Source: Trichomonas vaginalis G3 (Eukaryota > Parabasalia > Trichomonadida > Trichomonadidae). Taken from it: a stretch of DNA of 64,000 bases. Position numbers and translations under genes: made by a program. The notes below the pieces were generated by a model. That model was not told the origin of the DNA and searched no databases. It saw only the letters and a list, made by a program, of their open reading frames with translations. Positions 1 to 9,648 of this stretch are shown here, in pieces (position 1 is the first letter of the stretch; every line of letters starts with the position of its first letter). Location of the stretch: contig NC_067205.1 of assembly GCF_026262505.1 (NCBI RefSeq), forward strand, positions 15,934,001 to 15,998,000, given 5' to 3'.

Positions 1-636
1 GTAGTTGAGCTTAGCAGCAACATCGCCACCGTTGATCTGGATTTCGATCATGTGAGCCTTCTTCTGGCCAAGGTGGTTGCCCTTGAGGACCTTCTTGGCG
101 CCCTGCTCGTTAGCATCAACACCGCGTGTTGTTGTCTTGGCGGACTGTGTGTGAGCGATGACACGGATGACTGTAGCCTCCTTCTGGAGTTCTTCGAGTT
201 GCTTCTCGCGCTTCTCAGCAGCCTTGCCGTTGGAAAGGCAGGAGAAAGCCTTGCGAGCCTTGGACTGGTACCAGTTCTTGTAGTAGTTACGCTTGACTTC
301 TTCGTTGACGTAGGAAGCCCAGACTGTTGTGACTGGCTTGAGGCCCTCGACTGTTGGCTTGTAGCCGATGATACCAACAACGAACATTGGTGGTGTCTCA
401 AGGATTGTGACTGGTTCGCAAGCTTCCTTCTTGTGGAGACGGGAGTTTGGACGAACGACATCACGGAGAACGTGTGTCATACCGGCCTTGTAACCGATGA
501 AAGCGCAAAGATGTGGCTTCTGGGAAGCATCATCCTTTGGCCATGAGCGTACGCGGCCACGGACGGCATGAGAACGGCCACGTGGGAGGAAACCAAGGGA
601 ACCACGACGTGGTGCATTGAACTTACGATGAGACAT
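1..636 (-). CDS. RPL3: Ribosomal protein L3 (uL3), 3' end outside the window
   Basis: Cytosolic large-subunit ribosomal protein uL3, which contacts 25S/28S rRNA near the peptidyl-transferase centre. Read on the minus strand from the ATG at 634-636, the protein begins MSHRKFNAPRRGSLGFLPRG. It continues with the family signatures GYKAGMTHVLRD (residues 48-59) and ETPPMFVVGIIGY, and stays open for 212 codons to the window edge, so roughly the C-terminal half is missing. Codon use is clearly more GC-rich than in neighbouring genes (many CGT, GCC and CTC codons), as expected for a very highly expressed gene. No intron is seen. The start is fixed by the universally conserved SHRKF(N/E)APRRGSLGF N-terminus. 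The other reading frames over this interval are shadows. Confidence 0.96.
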   Translation of the reverse strand, partial: MSHRKFNAPRRGSLGFLPRGRSHAVRGRVRSWPKDDASQKPHLCAFIGYKAGMTHVLRDVVRPNSRLHKKEACEPVTILETPPMFVVGIIGYKPTVEGLKPVTTVWASYVNEEVKRNYYKNWYQSKARKAFSCLSNGKAAEKREKQLEELQKEATVIRVIAHTQSAKTTTRGVDANEQGAKKVLKGNHLGQKKAHMIEIQINGGDVAAKLNY

Positions 637-921
637 TGCAAGAAAAGGTCGAGCCACGCAGCGGTTATTTCAATGGACCCTTTGAAATGAGAACATTTTA
701 AAAATCAAACGAAAAATATGAATTAAAATAATCTGTTGTTAATTTTTCATCCGAAAATTTTAATCCTGACACAAGATTTAAATCAATTTTTCATCAATTT
801 CCAAATTATCAGGCTAATATTTGAACGTTGCAAACCAAAACCTCAAAATATGGCGTTTTGTTAACATGAATTAAAAATAAGTTGTAAATTAATAAACACA
901 ATACAAACATTTTTAATAAAA

Positions 922-3774
922 TTACTCTATATTTGGAGCAGGCAGTCTAGGAAGCTTTTTAAGCGTCGAGACTGCAGTTAATGGCCGCTTTATATTATAA
1001 GCTTGACTTCCAATTGAAACTAAAGGTTCATAGCCAAATCGAGCGTCAACTTCCTGCTCCTGCTCGATTAGACGTGACCTATAGTCAAGCATATCTCGTC
1101 CTACCATAATTAAATATTGATTTTTGGCATGAAGAGCTTGAGTTAATTTTTCTATTTGATCCTGCTCTTCAGACCTTGGTCCTCTTAACGACATTTTCTT
1201 CTTTGCTTCATCCAGCTTTCTTTGGGCTTCATCAATTTCAGGAGATTCATATTTTTTGTGATTATTTGATAATTTTTCTTTCTCCTTCATAATTCTTAAT
1301 GTTTCCTCTTTCAACTGCTTCTCCAAGCGTTTTTCGTTTTCTATTATATATAAATTCTGCTTATCAGCTTCGAGTTTTGCTTTTTGAGAAGCATTTTCTA
1401 TTTTGTTGACTCTTCCTGTCTTTAAATCTGTTATTGACTTGAGAAGTTCTTCCATTTGCTTTTTGGCAACTTCAATGAAAGATTTATATTTAATATCAAA
1501 AGCTCTTTGTGAATTTACCTTCTTTTCTATCAATTTCTGTTCTTCTGATCTTAAAATCACAATCTCTGACTCATATTTTGCGGTTAGTTTAGCACTTTCT
1601 GTCTTTTGTGTCTCAATTTCTGTATATAATTCAGCTTGAAGAGCTCTGATCTCGCTATCAACAATTTCCTTACGTTTATTGATAGTTTCACTACTTTCTT
1701 CTTGCAAATTTTGCAAATGTGCCTTCAAACTGTCAGTATTTGGATCATCTGAAGTAATTGCAATATCTAATGCTCTTTGTTTTTGTTTCTTTAGATCTAT
1801 CAACATAGAAGCAATAGTGTTATCGTATTGAACAAGCTTACTCATCATCTTAATTTTGGCTTGTCCAATTCTATGTTCAACATTATCACTTGAACTAGTT
1901 CTTGGACGAGTATTTGTAAGGGAATCATATTCTCTTTTGAAATCAGCTATCATCTCCTCGCGTTCCAATTTAATTGCTTCATTTTTTTTGGACTTTTCTG
2001 CCAGCAAGAAATTGTAATGATTTACAACGGATATTTCGGATCTTGGAGGGCTAACTTGCATAATTTTGACGTATTCTTTCTTCAATTCATCAAATTCATT
2101 TTGATATTTTTCTTCAATTTTATTAATTTCATCAAAATTATCATCAAACATATCCAAATTCTTTGAAGATTCCGAGTTTAGTTTAGATTGGAAGTCTAAA
2201 AACTCTCTTTGAATTTTTTGAGAAGCGATTTCAAAATTTATATCAGATTTAGCTTTCATTGATCCATATTCTGCATCAAGCTTCTTTGATTCGGTTTGGA
2301 AATTGGTCTCAAATGAACTTTTTAACTTATAAATTTCTGCATCTTCTGTTTCTTTCAATGTACCTATTTTTGCATGATAGGCACCGATTAATCCTGATAA
2401 AGTAGCCTTATATTTCTTGATTTCAATCTCAGAATTTTGAGATTTTGATTTTATTGATTTATTATTTTCAATTTGGAACTTTTTTGAAGCCATTTCCTCT
2501 TCTAACTCCTTCTTATACTCAGATATATCATTATCGTACCTGTCTTTTGTTTCTTTTACGATGTCATCAAAAGAATTTGCCATTTCTGCTTGTTTTCGAA
2601 CCAATTTTGCAATTATATCATCAGCTCTTTCTTTAAATATTGATAATTCAGTCATCAAATCATTTATTGAAGTGTTAAGTAAACTAATTTCTTGTTTTTG
2701 ATTATTTTGAAGGTCAAGAGCTTCTGGAGAAAATTTCTGACGTATTGAATCAGTTTCTGAACTCTGGCCAAATATATCTTTATCATATAATCGACTAAGA
2801 TGTTCATACTCTGATTTATAACTTTTTTCTTCATTTTCAAGCTCTTTTTCAAGATCTTTGACTTCTTTTTCATGTACTTTAGCTAATTCTTCTTTTTCAA
2901 GTTCAGCTGTCGATTTTTCTTGTTGTAATTCTGATTCGAGATTTTCAATTATATTATGAAAATTTTCTACTTCTTTTTGATTATTTTCTTTCAATTCATT
3001 CATTTGATCTATCATAGCACGAACTCTCGAATGGAATCCAACAAAATTATTTTTATTTGTATTTTCTGTTGCAGAAATTGACTTTTTAAGGGATGAAGCA
3101 GCTTCTCTGATATTATAAATCCTTTCTTTTTGTGATTTTGAAGATCTCCGACCCATATTTGGAAGAGGAGTTGAAGCTCGAATTTTTGTTTCTTCTCCTT
3201 TTTTCTTTTCTTCAAAAGATTTCATGAGATTATTGATTTTTTCTTCGGATTCACTTTGTAGTTGTGCATATCTCGTTCTATTATCTTTATCGATTGCAGC
3301 TAATTCTTTTCTGGATTGAAAAGACGCGTTTTTTATATTTTGTTGTAGCTCTGTATTGAATTTTGAGAATTTCTCGTTTATATTATTGCTTTGAGATTTG
3401 ATTTCTTCATTAATTTCTGTAATTTCTGCGATTATTGCTCCAATTGCTTGTTGAATTGAATTTTCCCATGAATCAAATTCTTTATTTGATTCATTGAATA
3501 CATGATTGAATCCTGTTTTTAAAATGTCATATTTTCTATAAAAAGATTTATGTACAGAATCGATATTTAATCCAACATTGATGTTATTAATGATTCTTGT
3601 TGCATTTTGCTCATAATTATCGAAAATTGTGCGTTCGTTTGACTGATAATCTTTCGATAATATCTCAACTTGAAATCTCTGTTCATCTAAATTCACTAAT
3701 AAGTATTGTATAACCTTGTGCAGTTGCGAAAGCTTCTTACACATGTTATATTTGGAGATTTCTGGGTCGCTCAT
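922..3774 (-). CDS. Large coiled-coil protein, 950 aa, function unknown
   Basis: A long reading frame starting at the ATG at 3772-3774. Apart from a short N-terminal region (about 1-60) and a Pro/Leu-rich tail (about 915-950), the protein is almost entirely charged heptad-like sequence rich in E, K, Q, I and L, i.e. an extended coiled coil. It has no signal peptide or membrane segment. Near the C-terminus a less repetitive block, KNQYLIMVGRDMLDYRSRL followed by FGYEPLVSIGSQAYNIKRP, could be a small conserved module. Its layout (coiled coil, then Y-R-L-rich block, then Pro-rich tail) recalls FAM184-type coiled-coil proteins, but this is a resemblance only. A cytoskeletal or basal-body role is plausible inference. 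It is transcribed divergently from the RING gene on its right. Confidence 0.85.
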   Translation of the reverse strand: MSDPEISKYNMCKKLSQLHKVIQYLLVNLDEQRFQVEILSKDYQSNERTIFDNYEQNATRIINNINVGLNIDSVHKSFYRKYDILKTGFNHVFNESNKEFDSWENSIQQAIGAIIAEITEINEEIKSQSNNINEKFSKFNTELQQNIKNASFQSRKELAAIDKDNRTRYAQLQSESEEKINNLMKSFEEKKKGEETKIRASTPLPNMGRRSSKSQKERIYNIREAASSLKKSISATENTNKNNFVGFHSRVRAMIDQMNELKENNQKEVENFHNIIENLESELQQEKSTAELEKEELAKVHEKEVKDLEKELENEEKSYKSEYEHLSRLYDKDIFGQSSETDSIRQKFSPEALDLQNNQKQEISLLNTSINDLMTELSIFKERADDIIAKLVRKQAEMANSFDDIVKETKDRYDNDISEYKKELEEEMASKKFQIENNKSIKSKSQNSEIEIKKYKATLSGLIGAYHAKIGTLKETEDAEIYKLKSSFETNFQTESKKLDAEYGSMKAKSDINFEIASQKIQREFLDFQSKLNSESSKNLDMFDDNFDEINKIEEKYQNEFDELKKEYVKIMQVSPPRSEISVVNHYNFLLAEKSKKNEAIKLEREEMIADFKREYDSLTNTRPRTSSSDNVEHRIGQAKIKMMSKLVQYDNTIASMLIDLKKQKQRALDIAITSDDPNTDSLKAHLQNLQEESSETINKRKEIVDSEIRALQAELYTEIETQKTESAKLTAKYESEIVILRSEEQKLIEKKVNSQRAFDIKYKSFIEVAKKQMEELLKSITDLKTGRVNKIENASQKAKLEADKQNLYIIENEKRLEKQLKEETLRIMKEKEKLSNNHKKYESPEIDEAQRKLDEAKKKMSLRGPRSEEQDQIEKLTQALHAKNQYLIMVGRDMLDYRSRLIEQEQEVDARFGYEPLVSIGSQAYNIKRPLTAVSTLKKLPRLPAPNIE

Positions 3775-4299
3775 CTATCCGAACCCTCTCCAATATTTAC
3801 TAACGTGCATATTTTCAGCGAATTGAGCAGATTGTCAAAACATAATCACCAAAGAGTAAAATATAGTTTTCCTTGATAATATCCTCCCAATGTGAGTAAT
3901 TTTGATGGCCGATTTAATTTGTTAATAAAATCAAGTGGAATCTATGAAAAACATATTAAATTCGCCGATGCACATTAATGAGCTACACAATTAAACCTTT
4001 TCCAAACAATATTTTTTCGATTCATTCAAAATCGGAATGAAAGAGCATTGATTAAGAATTTTCAAGTGTGCACAATGATAAAGACAGAACTCACACTATT
4101 AGAACTCTTCTGTTCTAAATTCATATAAGTTTTTTAATATTACCGTTTTCCGTTCTGAATTGTTTTCAAATTTGAGGGGAAAACGGAAATATTATTAACC
4201 ATTAAAAATCCAAAAACGATAAGATGAATTTACTCATAATTCAAAGAATGCATTTATTATATTTTTTTTCTCACAATCTTTTTTTTTTTGAACAAAAAT
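3775..4299. other. Divergent intergenic region with one imperfect inverted repeat
   Basis: This is the shared 5' region of the minus-strand coiled-coil gene and the plus-strand RING gene. It is AT-rich and no gene is supported. It contains the inverted repeat listed at 4135-4194 and a TCACAAT motif at about 4271, 24-30 bases before the RING start codon, which could act as an initiator. Confidence 0.6.
4135..4194. repeat. Inverted repeat, about 17-bp arms
   Basis: The left arm TAATATTACCGTTTTCC and the right arm GGAAAACGGAAATATTA are complementary with one mismatch, around a loop of about 26 bases. It lies 106 bases before the RING start codon. It could be a cruciform, a relic of a small palindromic element, or a regulatory site; the sequence alone does not decide. 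Confidence 0.6.
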
Positions 4300-4908
4300 A
4301 TGAATGACAATAATTTTACTCCAACTCCAGTAGTGGAGCCAAAAAATAATAATCCGGCCGCACAACAAGAACCAGGGGCAATAGTTGTTGAAGAGATACC
4401 GGAATATGATTATCAAGATTACATTAATCAACTCGGAAATAATAATTATCAAACTCCACAAGACGATACTGACATAACACAAGAAAACACAAACACAACA
4501 CAAGAAGATGTAAACACAGAACAACCAAATATCAACACAGCACAAGAAGCTCCTCAAAATCCACAAGATGATACCGAAAATCAAGAGGAAGAAGATTTAT
4601 TCACATGCCCTATTTGTATGGAAGAACTACACGATCCAGTTGCAACTCCATGCGGTCATGTTTTTTGCAGAAGATGTATTGAAGAATGGCTTATTCGTTC
4701 AGAATGCTGTCCAAACTGCAACGCACCAAACATAACAAAAGATTCGCTGATTACTATTCGAGGACAGGGCGAAGCCGAAAACAGACCCGAATTTGATAAC
4801 TCTTACAAGAATAATAGATGGTATCACAAAACATATAGATATTTCAAGAAAAACTATATCTCTATTCTAATTATTATTCTATTTTGTTTGGTGTGTTTGG
4901 TAGATTAA
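4300..4908 (+). CDS. Tail-anchored C3HC4 RING-finger E3 ubiquitin ligase
   Basis: Predicted membrane-anchored E3 ubiquitin ligase of 202 residues, starting at the ATG at 4300. Residues 1-100 are acidic, low-complexity and N/T/Q-rich. A canonical C3HC4 RING follows at about 103-141: CPIC, then CGHVFCRRCIEEW, then CCPNC, with all eight zinc ligands visible. A single hydrophobic stretch at the extreme C-terminus (about 186-200, ISILIIILFCLVCLV) predicts a tail anchor. RING plus C-terminal anchor resembles ER-resident RNF5/RNF185-type ligases, which act in ER-associated degradation, although those have two membrane segments. E3 activity follows from family knowledge; ER location is inference. Confidence 0.9.
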   Translation: MNDNNFTPTPVVEPKNNNPAAQQEPGAIVVEEIPEYDYQDYINQLGNNNYQTPQDDTDITQENTNTTQEDVNTEQPNINTAQEAPQNPQDDTENQEEEDLFTCPICMEELHDPVATPCGHVFCRRCIEEWLIRSECCPNCNAPNITKDSLITIRGQGEAENRPEFDNSYKNNRWYHKTYRYFKKNYISILIIILFCLVCLVD

Positions 4909-5754
4909 TTCCAAACTCTATTTTTTCCTCCAGTAAAGTGTAATGTTTTTATTTTGATTTACTTGTTTCATTACTTATCTGATACAATCTTAAACTAGTT
5001 CGAAAAGAAGTATGTAACTAGTTATTATGGAAATTTGGAACTTGCACAGGCTTCTATTTTGACAAATATGCAATAAATTTATCCTAAATGCATTTGTTCT
5101 GTTAATTTTACAGATTATTATTTTCTAAGTTGAAGACCATCTTGGATTTCTCAAATGTGTTGATTTCATTTAATTGTAAGTTATATAGATAAGGCTAGAA
5201 CTTGTAAGGGTTATCAAGTAAGTCAGGAATTTCCAAATTATTTTTTGTCGAAAACAAAAATCTTTAAACACGCGCTTTTCCAGAGAAGAATGATGAATGC
5301 TGATTAACACCGGACTCTTATTATGTTTCCAGGCATGTATAAGTTCTCGAGATTTTATTACTGTGAAATTCTTGGAAATTGTTGATAGTCCTTGGGTTTG
5401 AGAAAAAATGTATCTGTTACAGTGGGTTTTAGGCCCTTTAAGCTTGAAAAATGTTATTAGATTTGGAATGGTAATATTCATCTGTTCGCTTCATTCAATT
5501 TTAACACATCTATTACTATCCTTAAGGATAACAGATCATCTCCTAAAGTAATTTGCAATTAACTATTGATCAAATCGAGCGTAAATATTTCCGGTATATG
5601 ATTTGACTCTTTTTTCAATGTTTGAGACGATTTAAGATTTAAATATATTAATTTCAAAGACAAGAATTTTTTGCGACTATTTTTTTTTCGGAAAAAAACC
5701 GGTAAAAACGACTTAAAAGTTGGACTTTATAATCGGCAAAGTTTAAAATTTTCA
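4909..5754. other. Intergenic, no supported gene
   Basis: AT-rich spacer of about 850 bases between the RING gene and the surface-protein gene. A 103-codon open frame on the minus strand (5170-5481) has no recognisable content and no neighbour support, so I do not call it. No structured RNA or repeat was seen. Confidence 0.5.
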
Positions 5755-7380
5755 ATGCTAAGCTTTCTCCTTTGTTCTTCTCTAAGCAGCGAAATTACAA
5801 TTGACCCAGGAATGTCTACAGTCGAAGTATCATATTATTTAACCACAATAAAATTTAGTACTCGGGCCACTTATGTTTGCATATTAAATCCGAAAGAATT
5901 TGTAGATGTAGATCTCAATCAAATAAAATCAGTATATGAAGATATAAATTCATTGGATATGAGAGCAGATCATAAAGAAACAGCGACTTTATATATATTT
6001 TATATTACAGAGTATTCATCCGGATTAACATTTGTCGTTCTTTCAGGAAAGACTGAAGCTAAACTGATGAATTTTCCACGTTCTAACGGTATGGTGAATA
6101 AGGATCTTATATTCTTATCTTATACAAATTGCGACATTGAATACTTTGGAACATATTATAAATCTTCTAGTAGGTGTATTGATGAATACAGTGTATACTA
6201 TGAAGAAAATGGCCAACTTAAAGAAACTGTCCCAACAAGAGACGAAGACTTCAAAACCATTACAAATACTAGATATGTATGGGTAAGAGTATATAAATGT
6301 CCAAAGATTGCAAATAGCAATTATGGGATAATTTTCAAACAATTTTCAGAAAATAAAATTAATGAGCCAGATGGATACAAGCCAGGTTCATATTCATCGT
6401 CAGATGGAGGATCAATTATTGATGTAGATCAAATTATTCGAAATGTAGTTGAAAAACCTATTATTATCGACTATGCTAGGACAATAATATTATTTGATGA
6501 AAAAGTCTCAGTCACTTATCATACATCTCCAACATTAAGGAACGACTTTGAAAAATATCCTGTTGACTTTAATTCTATTAACATTTATCTTCACGAAGAA
6601 AACTATACATATGATAATGTTTCATTAATAGTAGTTCCAAATTATTATCCAAAATTTACGATTTTTGCTACACCTATGGACAAAAATTCATTTTATAATT
6701 TATTGAATGATGGAAAATATCATGATTCAGTCGATAATTATTTTGCAGATAATCTCAATAATTTCAACCCTTCTCTAGGACATAATACAATATATATTCT
6801 TCCAGACCAACAAGTTACAATTGTTAAACCAGATATTCCAAAATTATCTTTCATTTTAGTTAACAAAGAAGATTATTTTGATGAAAACAATGCAAAAATC
6901 GAAACTCATATCGAAAACCTTGATCATAATATTATTATTAAACCATCATCTCAAGTTCGAGTTTTTGAATTCTATTTACTTAACATGACAGATGTAGATC
7001 AATACATAATTTTATACAAGAAGCTTAATGATACAATAACACTTGATCATAGATCAGTCGATTACAATGTCAATTGCCTTGCAGTTTTCAGCTTGAAGGA
7101 TCCATATGAGGAAAAATATTATGATTTATATTCTAATATGGATGACTATTCAGAATCCCACAAACTTTTAAGGTTTTGGAAGCTTCACTTTTCTCAAACA
7201 AAAACTAATGATTATTTCCAAATTAAACCAGTTACAATAAAGGAAGATACATTACGTGATAGTTACCATGAACAAAGTAAAACTGTCGATCACCTAATTC
7301 TAACAAACGTACAAAAAATATCTTTTTCTATGTCAATAAAGTGCAAGTTAAATTTAAACAAATCAATTCATTGCCTTTAA
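5755..7380 (+). CDS. Secreted/surface protein, N-terminal part of a frameshifted gene
   Basis: I choose the ATG at 5755 because it opens a classical signal peptide (MLSFLLCSSLSS, cleavage before about residue 13). A longer in-frame TTG start at 5671 would bury the signal. The rest is Tyr/Asp/Asn-rich extracellular-type sequence with no recognised domain. The frame stops at 7378-7380, while the same kind of sequence continues at once in another frame from 7341 and carries the membrane anchor this part lacks. The two frames meet next to a run of three A at about 7338-7340, where one missing A would explain the break. I therefore read 5755-9482 as one gene of about 1240 residues: a single-pass surface protein typical of trichomonads. 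A sequencing error, a true pseudogene or a split gene are all possible. Confidence 0.8.
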   Translation: MLSFLLCSSLSSEITIDPGMSTVEVSYYLTTIKFSTRATYVCILNPKEFVDVDLNQIKSVYEDINSLDMRADHKETATLYIFYITEYSSGLTFVVLSGKTEAKLMNFPRSNGMVNKDLIFLSYTNCDIEYFGTYYKSSSRCIDEYSVYYEENGQLKETVPTRDEDFKTITNTRYVWVRVYKCPKIANSNYGIIFKQFSENKINEPDGYKPGSYSSSDGGSIIDVDQIIRNVVEKPIIIDYARTIILFDEKVSVTYHTSPTLRNDFEKYPVDFNSINIYLHEENYTYDNVSLIVVPNYYPKFTIFATPMDKNSFYNLLNDGKYHDSVDNYFADNLNNFNPSLGHNTIYILPDQQVTIVKPDIPKLSFILVNKEDYFDENNAKIETHIENLDHNIIIKPSSQVRVFEFYLLNMTDVDQYIILYKKLNDTITLDHRSVDYNVNCLAVFSLKDPYEEKYYDLYSNMDDYSESHKLLRFWKLHFSQTKTNDYFQIKPVTIKEDTLRDSYHEQSKTVDHLILTNVQKISFSMSIKCKLNLNKSIHCL

Positions 7381-9482
7381 ACAAAAAATATGATACCGAT
7401 ATATTAATTTCAGATACAAGAACCCATCCTATTATGATTGAAGATTCTAATAGTTTCTATGATGAAAATGGGGAAAAATTATTAATTGCCTATGCAAATA
7501 AGAAATTTCTAACTATATCCAAAAATTCTCCAATATTTCAATGGTCATGGGACGCAACTATCAAAATTAAAGTTTACGGTGAAACAAATGGGGATTTCAT
7601 CGAGTTTATCGATTTATCATTAACAAAAGTATATTATATAGGCAAGAAAATAGATGGTTTTTATACAATTTCCATTATTCCAATTATTCCAAAGAATTCC
7701 ATAGATAGCGATTGTTATATGGTTTTTGAATATCCAAAAGCTACCAAAATCGAATATTCAAAATTTCAAATGTATGAATTTAATAAATATTCTAATGCAT
7801 ATTTATATGCCTCATCCAAAACACCCGCAGATATAGATTTCTCAAGAGTTGATAAATCATTATGTTCTGGTTTACTCGCTTGCAAAGATTTTTTACCTTT
7901 TGATGGTTTTCTTAACGTTCCTCCTACAGGTGTCGCAACAATTACATTTTATTATGGATTAGTTATCTTTCCAGATGCTGAAAACTTTATTAACGAAAAT
8001 GGTGATAAATTAGAAATTCATAATCAATTATTGATGGAACAAACCTTTAAAATAAAGAGAAATCCAAATAGAGTTTATGATCATAATCAACTCTATTATG
8101 TTTACATTCCATTATGGAACAAGATATTGTCAGCTGCGCTCGTTGTTAATTATTATTCCGAAAAGTATAATGATTATTTATCAGCTAAAAGTGGATCCAT
8201 TTCAGCCAAAACCATTATTTTTGTGAATTCCCTAATGAGTACAATGAAATCTACAACAAAGTTTAGAATTATCGGAAATTACATCTCAGAAAAATCCAGT
8301 TCAGAAGCTATTAATGAAATACCAAAAATGCGATATGCTGTTATCGCACCAACACGTTATATTTATGCTGGTGATAAGATTTTTATCAACAGTTATTACA
8401 AAGATTCGCCAATCCATGAATATAACTACTTTTCTAAAAATAATTGGTATGATAACGATTTTGTAAATATATCCGCTAATTCAGTTTCCGAGTTTACATT
8501 TCATGATGTTGAATATCCAAAAATAGGTAAATTTGATGTAAGATTGACCTCAGAGAATAAAGTATTTCAGATCGAAGAAGGAACATCTGTCTCGTTATAT
8601 TCAGAAGATTTCAAAGGTGTTTTGGCCATTGCAAAAACTGAAGGTAAAGAAAAGGATCTTCTGAAATATGGAATTATGAATGTCGATTTTAAGGGAAGTG
8701 GACAACTTTTATTAAGCTATAATGGAGCATATAGTTCCAAGACCATTACAATCAATATGTACAAGAAACCAAAAGAAGTTTGCGAAGAAGTTATTGTATT
8801 CGGATCGTCATCGATTTCATTTACAACAAAGGGAATTCCTTCAGAAAATATGGTAAAAATACCAAAAGATTCACCAGTCTGCTTATATATTTTCTTCTCC
8901 TATGGAGGAACAAAAATCCAAATTCTCGATTTAGATAGTTTTGCCCTTACTCTTTCGAGAATATTTGAAACCTTTTCTTCAAAAGTTACTCTGTCCACAG
9001 AAAACACTTATGATGAGCCAATGATGATTCGCATACAACATCCTGATAATGATGAAGAAAAAACATTCACAATCAATATAGAAAATCCTTATTCCGTTGA
9101 AAAATCATATATTCTATCAGCTAATAGTACTTACAAGTCTGCTTCATCATCTGAATTAGATAAGTACGTAATACCATTGGAAGAAGAAACTAAGAAAGAT
9201 GAGGAAGAACCTAAGAAAGATGAGGAAGAAGTCAATAATTCTAGTCCAAGTTTAAGTACGCCAACAAATGCTCCAACAAATGACATGATTCAAGAAACAC
9301 CATCTAATAACAAAGGCAAAACAATTGGTATAGCTGTAGGCGTTGTCGCAGCCACATTAGTCATTGCAGCTGCCATTGTAGTAGGATTTATTCTTTTAAA
9401 GAAGAAACAAGAAGGAAATACTCAAAATGATGAAGAAATTAATTCGGATGAGAATAAATCCGAAAACGAAATGGACATATAA
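7341..9482 (+). CDS. Surface protein, C-terminal part with membrane anchor (frameshifted gene)
   Basis: This frame has no ATG at its left end (it begins GTG immediately after a stop), which supports it being the continuation of the preceding frame. The first in-frame ATG is at 7434. It is Tyr/Ser/Lys-rich ectodomain-like sequence. Near the end come an acidic spacer with a duplicated KKDEEE motif and a Ser/Thr/Pro stretch, then one clear transmembrane helix (IGIAVGVVAATLVIAAAIVV) bounded by KKK. A short acidic cytoplasmic tail ends ENEMDI. This is type-I topology when joined to the signal peptide upstream. The stop TAA is followed by A, giving the UAAA tetranucleotide used as a polyadenylation signal in trichomonads. 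An adhesin or receptor role is inference only. Confidence 0.82.
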   Translation: MQVKFKQINSLPLNKKYDTDILISDTRTHPIMIEDSNSFYDENGEKLLIAYANKKFLTISKNSPIFQWSWDATIKIKVYGETNGDFIEFIDLSLTKVYYIGKKIDGFYTISIIPIIPKNSIDSDCYMVFEYPKATKIEYSKFQMYEFNKYSNAYLYASSKTPADIDFSRVDKSLCSGLLACKDFLPFDGFLNVPPTGVATITFYYGLVIFPDAENFINENGDKLEIHNQLLMEQTFKIKRNPNRVYDHNQLYYVYIPLWNKILSAALVVNYYSEKYNDYLSAKSGSISAKTIIFVNSLMSTMKSTTKFRIIGNYISEKSSSEAINEIPKMRYAVIAPTRYIYAGDKIFINSYYKDSPIHEYNYFSKNNWYDNDFVNISANSVSEFTFHDVEYPKIGKFDVRLTSENKVFQIEEGTSVSLYSEDFKGVLAIAKTEGKEKDLLKYGIMNVDFKGSGQLLLSYNGAYSSKTITINMYKKPKEVCEEVIVFGSSSISFTTKGIPSENMVKIPKDSPVCLYIFFSYGGTKIQILDLDSFALTLSRIFETFSSKVTLSTENTYDEPMMIRIQHPDNDEEKTFTINIENPYSVEKSYILSANSTYKSASSSELDKYVIPLEEETKKDEEEPKKDEEEVNNSSPSLSTPTNAPTNDMIQETPSNNKGKTIGIAVGVVAATLVIAAAIVVGFILLKKKQEGNTQNDEEINSDENKSENEMDI

Positions 9483-9648
9483 ACAGTTCCATTTCAACAC
9501 TTAATTTTTTATTGCAATAAAAACATTGCAAATTTTACATTTTTATATTTTTTTTTCAATCTTCTTTAGAATAGATCTGCTAGTTTTTTTATATATAAAC
9601 AAATATATGGGCTCACAAAACTAATCCAATTGAGAACAATTCAAATTA

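Noticed and set aside
48-546. Open frames of 138 and 164 codons over the L3 gene
   Set aside because: They are antisense or offset shadows of the ribosomal protein L3 frame, which is GC-rich and so lacks stops in other frames.
5170-5481. 103-codon minus-strand frame
   Set aside because: No recognisable motif, no promoter-like start, and composition like the surrounding non-coding DNA.
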